From NCBI GenBank assembly GCA_045591175.1, contig JAZNSI010000043.1, forward strand, positions 1 through 64,000: a DNA stretch of 64,000 nt. Direction: 5' to 3'. The notes beneath the pieces are model-generated. The model was not told where the DNA came from. It did no database searches and saw only the letters and a list, made by a program, of their open reading frames with translations. Shown here piece by piece: positions 61,351-64,000 of the stretch. Positions within the stretch are counted from its first letter, which is position 1, and every line of letters begins with the position of its first letter. The stretch comes from UBA11524 sp045591175 (GTDB lineage Bacteria > Bacillota > Clostridia > Christensenellales > Aristaeellaceae). A program made the translations under genes and the position numbers.

Positions 61351-61989
61351 ATGGGGAAGATCTGGACGGTATTGCTCATGCTGTCCGCTGCGGCGGCGCT
61401 TGTGTCCGGGCGTGCAGGGGAAGCCGCTGCAGCGCTGCTGGACAGCGGCGAGCAGGCGGTCACGCTGCTGATGACCTTGCTGGCGGCGATGACACTGTGG
61501 AGCGGGTTGATGGAGATCCTCTCTGCATCGGGGGATGTGCAGCGGCTGGGAAGGCTGTTCCGGCGTGTGCTGCGGCCTGTGTTTCCGGGGCTTGCGGACG
61601 ATGCGGCGTGGAACGCCATCACGCTGAATCTCTCTGCCAATCTGCTGGGGCTGGGGAACGCCGCCACTCCTGCGGGCATCGACGCGGCGAAGCGTCTTGC
61701 GACCCTGGGCGAAACAGGCATGCGTTCGCTGGCGATGCTGCTGGTGCTGGACAATGCCGGCGTGCAGCTCATCCCCACCACAGTGATCACCCTGCGGCAG
61801 GCAGCGGGCGCCAAAGATCCGGCGGATATATGGGGCATGACGCTGCTCATCAGCGGCGTGGCAACGTTGGCGGCAGTCACGATGATGATCCTTACCGCAG
61901 GAGGGAACGCGCATGAACGGTTGGAGCGGCGCAGCCATCGTGGCGCTGGCAGGCGTGGTGGTGCTCAGGGGGATGTGGAAGGGCTGTGA
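61351..61989 (+). CDS. spmA: Spore maturation protein A
   Basis: A 212-residue membrane protein of the nucleoside-recognition (Gate) family. The features are MTLWSGLMEILSASGDVQRLGR, the segment NLLGLGNAATPAGIDAAKRLATLG, the family hallmark, and DNAGVQLIPTTVI. SpmA and SpmB are needed for full spore core dehydration. I start at the ATG at 61351, with GAAAGGA upstream. A GGATACAATC just upstream (61318-61327) resembles a sigma-E -10, which would fit mother-cell expression, but no matching -35 is clear. The last 25 residues, read in the spmB overlap, are charged and lack counterpart in typical SpmA. Confidence 0.9.
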   Translation: MGKIWTVLLMLSAAAALVSGRAGEAAAALLDSGEQAVTLLMTLLAAMTLWSGLMEILSASGDVQRLGRLFRRVLRPVFPGLADDAAWNAITLNLSANLLGLGNAATPAGIDAAKRLATLGETGMRSLAMLLVLDNAGVQLIPTTVITLRQAAGAKDPADIWGMTLLISGVATLAAVTMMILTAGGNAHERLERRSHRGAGRRGGAQGDVEGL

Positions 61990-62419
61990 CGTCTACGGCG
62001 CATTCCTTGCAGGTGCGGAGAAGGGGATGCGCAGTGCTGTATCACTCCTGCCCGCTCTGTGTGCGATGCTGCTGATGCTTGCGTTGGTGAACGCCTCCGG
62101 TTTGACCGCGCTGCTGACGAGCGTGATCTCCCCGCTGACCGGAGCGATGGGGCTGCCCCCGGAGATCGCGCCGATGCTGCTGCTGCGCCCGCTGACGGGT
62201 TCTGGTAGTCTTGCTGCCCTGGAGGCCGTTTTCGAGAACTGCGGCGTGGACAGCCGGGCGGGGAGGATCGCATCCGTCCTCATGGGCTCCAGCGAAACGA
62301 TCTTCTACACCATGACCGTATACCTTGGCGCAGCCGGCGTGAAGCGGCTGCCGCGGGTGCTGCCGGTATCTTTGGCGGCGTATTTCCTCAGTGCGGCGCT
62401 GTGCGGGTGGATCATGTAG
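61913..62419 (+). CDS. spmB: Spore maturation protein B
   Basis: A 168-residue membrane protein, partner of SpmA. Characteristic parts are AGAEKGMRSAVSLLPALCAML, SGLTALLTSVISPLTGAMGLP, LLRPLTGSGSLAALEAVFENC and the late MGSSETIFYTMTVYLGAAGV, the SpmB signature. Its first 77 bases overlap spmA in another frame, a longer overlap than the usual few bases. The ribosome site GCAGGAGGGAA is within spmA, before the ATG at 61913. A HutP-family gene with its own promoter follows. Confidence 0.92.
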   Translation: MNGWSGAAIVALAGVVVLRGMWKGCDVYGAFLAGAEKGMRSAVSLLPALCAMLLMLALVNASGLTALLTSVISPLTGAMGLPPEIAPMLLLRPLTGSGSLAALEAVFENCGVDSRAGRIASVLMGSSETIFYTMTVYLGAAGVKRLPRVLPVSLAAYFLSAALCGWIM

Positions 62420-62448
62420 CATTCGTTAGAAGCATCAACAAAAACTGC

Positions 62449-62477
62449 TTGAAACACCGGAGCAATTCATGTATAAT
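62449..62477 (+). promoter_or_regulatory. Sigma-A promoter for the hutP-like/cmk operon
   Basis: TTGAAA (62449-62454), 17-base spacer, TATAAT (62472-62477), 42 bases before the start codon. Confidence 0.78.
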
Positions 62478-62519
62478 GTACATAAGAATGTCCTCCAACG
62501 GGGGAAGGAGCGTAGTGCT

Positions 62520-62927
62520 ATGCTTGACAGCCGCGATGTTGCCCGTGCAGCCATCACTCTGGCCATGACAGCCAGCCGTGAAGATGAAGCGAACCAAAAA
62601 CAGCGCCTCAGTGAGCTTGAGATCCGGTCTGCTGCGTCGGACTTTGGCGGCGACTTCGTCACCTCGGTGATGAAGATCATCGAGCGTGCGGTGGTGATCG
62701 CCAAGCGGGAGGGACTCATTGGCGAAAAGGATCACGAGGAAGGCGCTGTTGCCGGCGCTGCCCATGACGCGGTCACCCAGATCACCGACAAGGCCATGGG
62801 CCTGAACGTGGGCGGCAAGATCGGCGTTGCCCGTGCGGGCGGCCATGTTGCGGTGGCGATCTTCTTCACCGTGGGTCTGGTGCACCTCAACGAGGTGTGC
62901 GTGGGCCTGGGCCATCGCGCCGTATAA
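62520..62927 (+). CDS. HutP-family protein
   Basis: A 135-residue protein resembling the clostridial branch of the HutP family, RNA-binding antiterminators of the histidine-use operon in Bacillus. Conserved blocks are RAAITLAMTASREDEANQK, DFGGDFVTSVMKIIERAVVIAKREGLI, DHEEGAVAGAAHDAV and the C-terminal NVGGKIGVAR with HVAVAIFFTVGLVHLNEV. The His residues in DHEEGAVAGAAH correspond to the divalent-metal site of Bacillus HutP (inference). No hut genes are present here. The start is the ATG at 62520 (AAGGAG upstream). cmk begins 22 bases after the stop, so it may regulate or just accompany that gene. Confidence 0.8.
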   Translation: MLDSRDVARAAITLAMTASREDEANQKQRLSELEIRSAASDFGGDFVTSVMKIIERAVVIAKREGLIGEKDHEEGAVAGAAHDAVTQITDKAMGLNVGGKIGVARAGGHVAVAIFFTVGLVHLNEVCVGLGHRAV

Positions 62928-62949
62928 TATATACAGAGGAGAAACACAT

Positions 62950-63621
62950 ATGATTCTGAATATCGCCATGGACGGCCCAGTTGGTGCGGGCAAGTCCTCC
63001 ATTGCCAAGGCTGTGGCGGATCGCCTGGGCATCCTTCACCTGGATACCGGTGCAATGTACCGCGCGGTGGGGCTGTCTGCCATCCGCGCAGGCATTGATC
63101 TCCAGGACGAAGCTGCCGTCACCGAGCACACGAAGAAGATCGATGTGTCCGTGGCTCACAGCGCTACGGGGCAGCGTACCATCGTGGACGGGAAGGATGT
63201 GACCGACTTTATCCGCACGCCGGAGGTGTCGATGGCCGCGTCCACCGTGGGCAAGTACCTGGGCGTCCGCCGGGAAATGGTGGCCATCCAGCAGAAGCTG
63301 GCCGCGACCACGCCCATGCTGGTGGACGGCCGCGATATCTGCGTACGCGTGCTGCCGAATGCGCCGGTGAAGCTCTTCCTGACCGCGTCTGCCGAGGAAC
63401 GTGCCCGCCGCCGCTGGCTGGAGATGCAGCAGAAGGGCGACACCACGCCTTATGAGGACGTGCTGCGCGACCTGCGTGCCCGCGACGCTCAGGACATGAA
63501 CCGCGAGGTGGATCCCCTGCGCCCCACGGAGGACGCGGTGATCGTGGATTCCACCGAAATGAACTTTGACCAGGTGGTCGAATATATCCTCAAAATCGTG
63601 GAGGAAAAGACCCATGAGTGA
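62950..63621 (+). CDS. cmk: Cytidylate kinase
   Basis: A 223-residue P-loop kinase that phosphorylates CMP and dCMP. Walker A is MDGPVGAGKSSIAKAVAD (8-25), LHLDTGAMYRAVGL is the CMP-binding loop and VDGRDICVRVLPNAPVKLFL is the conserved R-D-I core, with a lid-like ERARRRWLEMQQKG. A GAGGAGAAA site precedes the ATG at 62950. Its stop overlaps the start of the plsC-like gene, giving a hutP-like/cmk/plsC operon common in Clostridia. Confidence 0.95.
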   Translation: MILNIAMDGPVGAGKSSIAKAVADRLGILHLDTGAMYRAVGLSAIRAGIDLQDEAAVTEHTKKIDVSVAHSATGQRTIVDGKDVTDFIRTPEVSMAASTVGKYLGVRREMVAIQQKLAATTPMLVDGRDICVRVLPNAPVKLFLTASAEERARRRWLEMQQKGDTTPYEDVLRDLRARDAQDMNREVDPLRPTEDAVIVDSTEMNFDQVVEYILKIVEEKTHE

Positions 63622-64000
63622 ACTGAAGAAGTCCGATAAGCAGCAGAAGGCGCTGGCCAAGGCGGAAGCGAAGCGCAAAAAGCCCTCCTGGGTGTACTCC
63701 ATCGTGCTGCCGGTGGTGCGGGTGCTGTTCAAGACCATCCTCCCGGTGAAGTTCCATGGGGCGGAGAACGTCCGCAGCATGGATGCGCCCTATATCCTCA
63801 TGGGCAACCATACCACCATGCTGGATCCCTTCATGATGGCTGCGGCGGTGCCGAAGTACCAGATCCGCTTCATCGGCAAGAAGGAGCTGTGGAAGTTTCC
63901 GCCCTTTGCCTGGTTTGCCAACCAGATCAAGGCCATTCCGGTGGATCGTCATAACACCGACATGGAGGCCATGCGCGCCTGCATGCGCGTCACCCGTGAA
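63614..64000 (+). CDS. plsC: 1-acyl-sn-glycerol-3-phosphate acyltransferase, N-terminal part
   Basis: The first 129 residues of a PlsC-family acyltransferase that acylates lysophosphatidic acid in membrane lipid synthesis. After a Lys-rich N-terminus and a hydrophobic segment (WVYSIVLPVVRVLFKTIL), the H-x4-D catalytic motif appears as NHTTMLDPFM, followed by IRFIGKKELWKFPPFAWF and IPVDRHNTDMEAM (F-x-x-R region). The gene runs off the window end. Its ATG overlaps the cmk stop region, so the two are coupled. Confidence 0.88.
   Translation, partial: MSELKKSDKQQKALAKAEAKRKKPSWVYSIVLPVVRVLFKTILPVKFHGAENVRSMDAPYILMGNHTTMLDPFMMAAAVPKYQIRFIGKKELWKFPPFAWFANQIKAIPVDRHNTDMEAMRACMRVTRE

Overview
The window is about 60% GC, gene-dense and typical of a high-GC, spore-forming member of the Clostridia, possibly a gut or rumen lineage near Christensenellales (the lineage is an inference). 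Pointers are a GerA-type germinant receptor operon, spmA/spmB, an AbrB/SpoVT-like regulator with a zinc ribbon, a threonine T-box leader, an acyl-ACP thioesterase, formate-tetrahydrofolate ligase, a FeoA/FeoB/Cys-rich iron operon, strong AGGAGG ribosome binding sites and a tRNA without encoded CCA.

Layout. 1-140: right end of an IS3-family element. 169-9332 (minus): TetR regulator, rodA, minD, a class B penicillin-binding protein, mreD, mreC, mreB and maf, i.e. the elongasome cluster without minC or minE. 9553-10667 (minus): a DUF1349 protein and a QueT-like transporter. 10828-14560 (plus): a DUF1540 protein and a three-gene germinant receptor operon. 14594-15956 (minus): a GNAT acetyltransferase and ispE. 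16064-18190 (plus): DUF1934, an unknown protein, an MBL-fold hydrolase and an XRE regulator. 18342-18415: tRNA-Val(GAC). 18840-19483 (minus): a secreted sortase-like gene broken by one frameshift. 19665-21485 (plus): a phosphodiester glycosidase and a degenerate Lgt-like membrane protein. 21534-23515 (minus): a secreted LRR protein and a CapA-like protein.

23745-26281 (plus): feoA, feoB and a small Cys-rich membrane protein, with matching GTTAG-N6-CTAAC palindromes before feoA and feoB. 26385-28950 (minus): an SsuA/SsuB/SsuC-type ABC importer of unknown substrate. 29107-37744 (minus): a maltodextrin locus in which a LacI-type regulator, a MalEFG-type importer, MalQ and glycogen/maltodextrin phosphorylase would import and break down alpha-glucans; a GH31 glucosidase lies at 39010-40977. 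37995-38957 (plus): two unknown small membrane-associated proteins. 41150-41989: dapF. 42080-46324 (minus): a MarR regulator and a heterodimeric ABC exporter with repeated palindromes. 46461-51035 (minus): a CBS/DRTGG-type inorganic pyrophosphatase, a secreted CHAP protein, SfsA and a VanW protein. 51284-58769 (plus): fhs, T-box plus thrS (lacking the TGS domain), DUF2461, a phosphohexomutase, a MazG-like protein and an ASCH-GNAT fusion. 58813-61147 (minus): TmcAL, acyl-ACP thioesterase, AbrB-like. 61351-64000 (plus): spmA, spmB, a HutP-family protein, cmk and a partial plsC.

Most genes are ordinary housekeeping or accessory clostridial genes. The observations most worth a second look are the paired feo palindromes, the MarR palindromes, the frameshifted sortase-like gene, the glycosidase/degenerate Lgt pair, the extended MreC, the HutP-cmk-plsC linkage and the MazG/ASCH-GNAT pair. 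I saw no CRISPR array, prophage or obvious new defence system.
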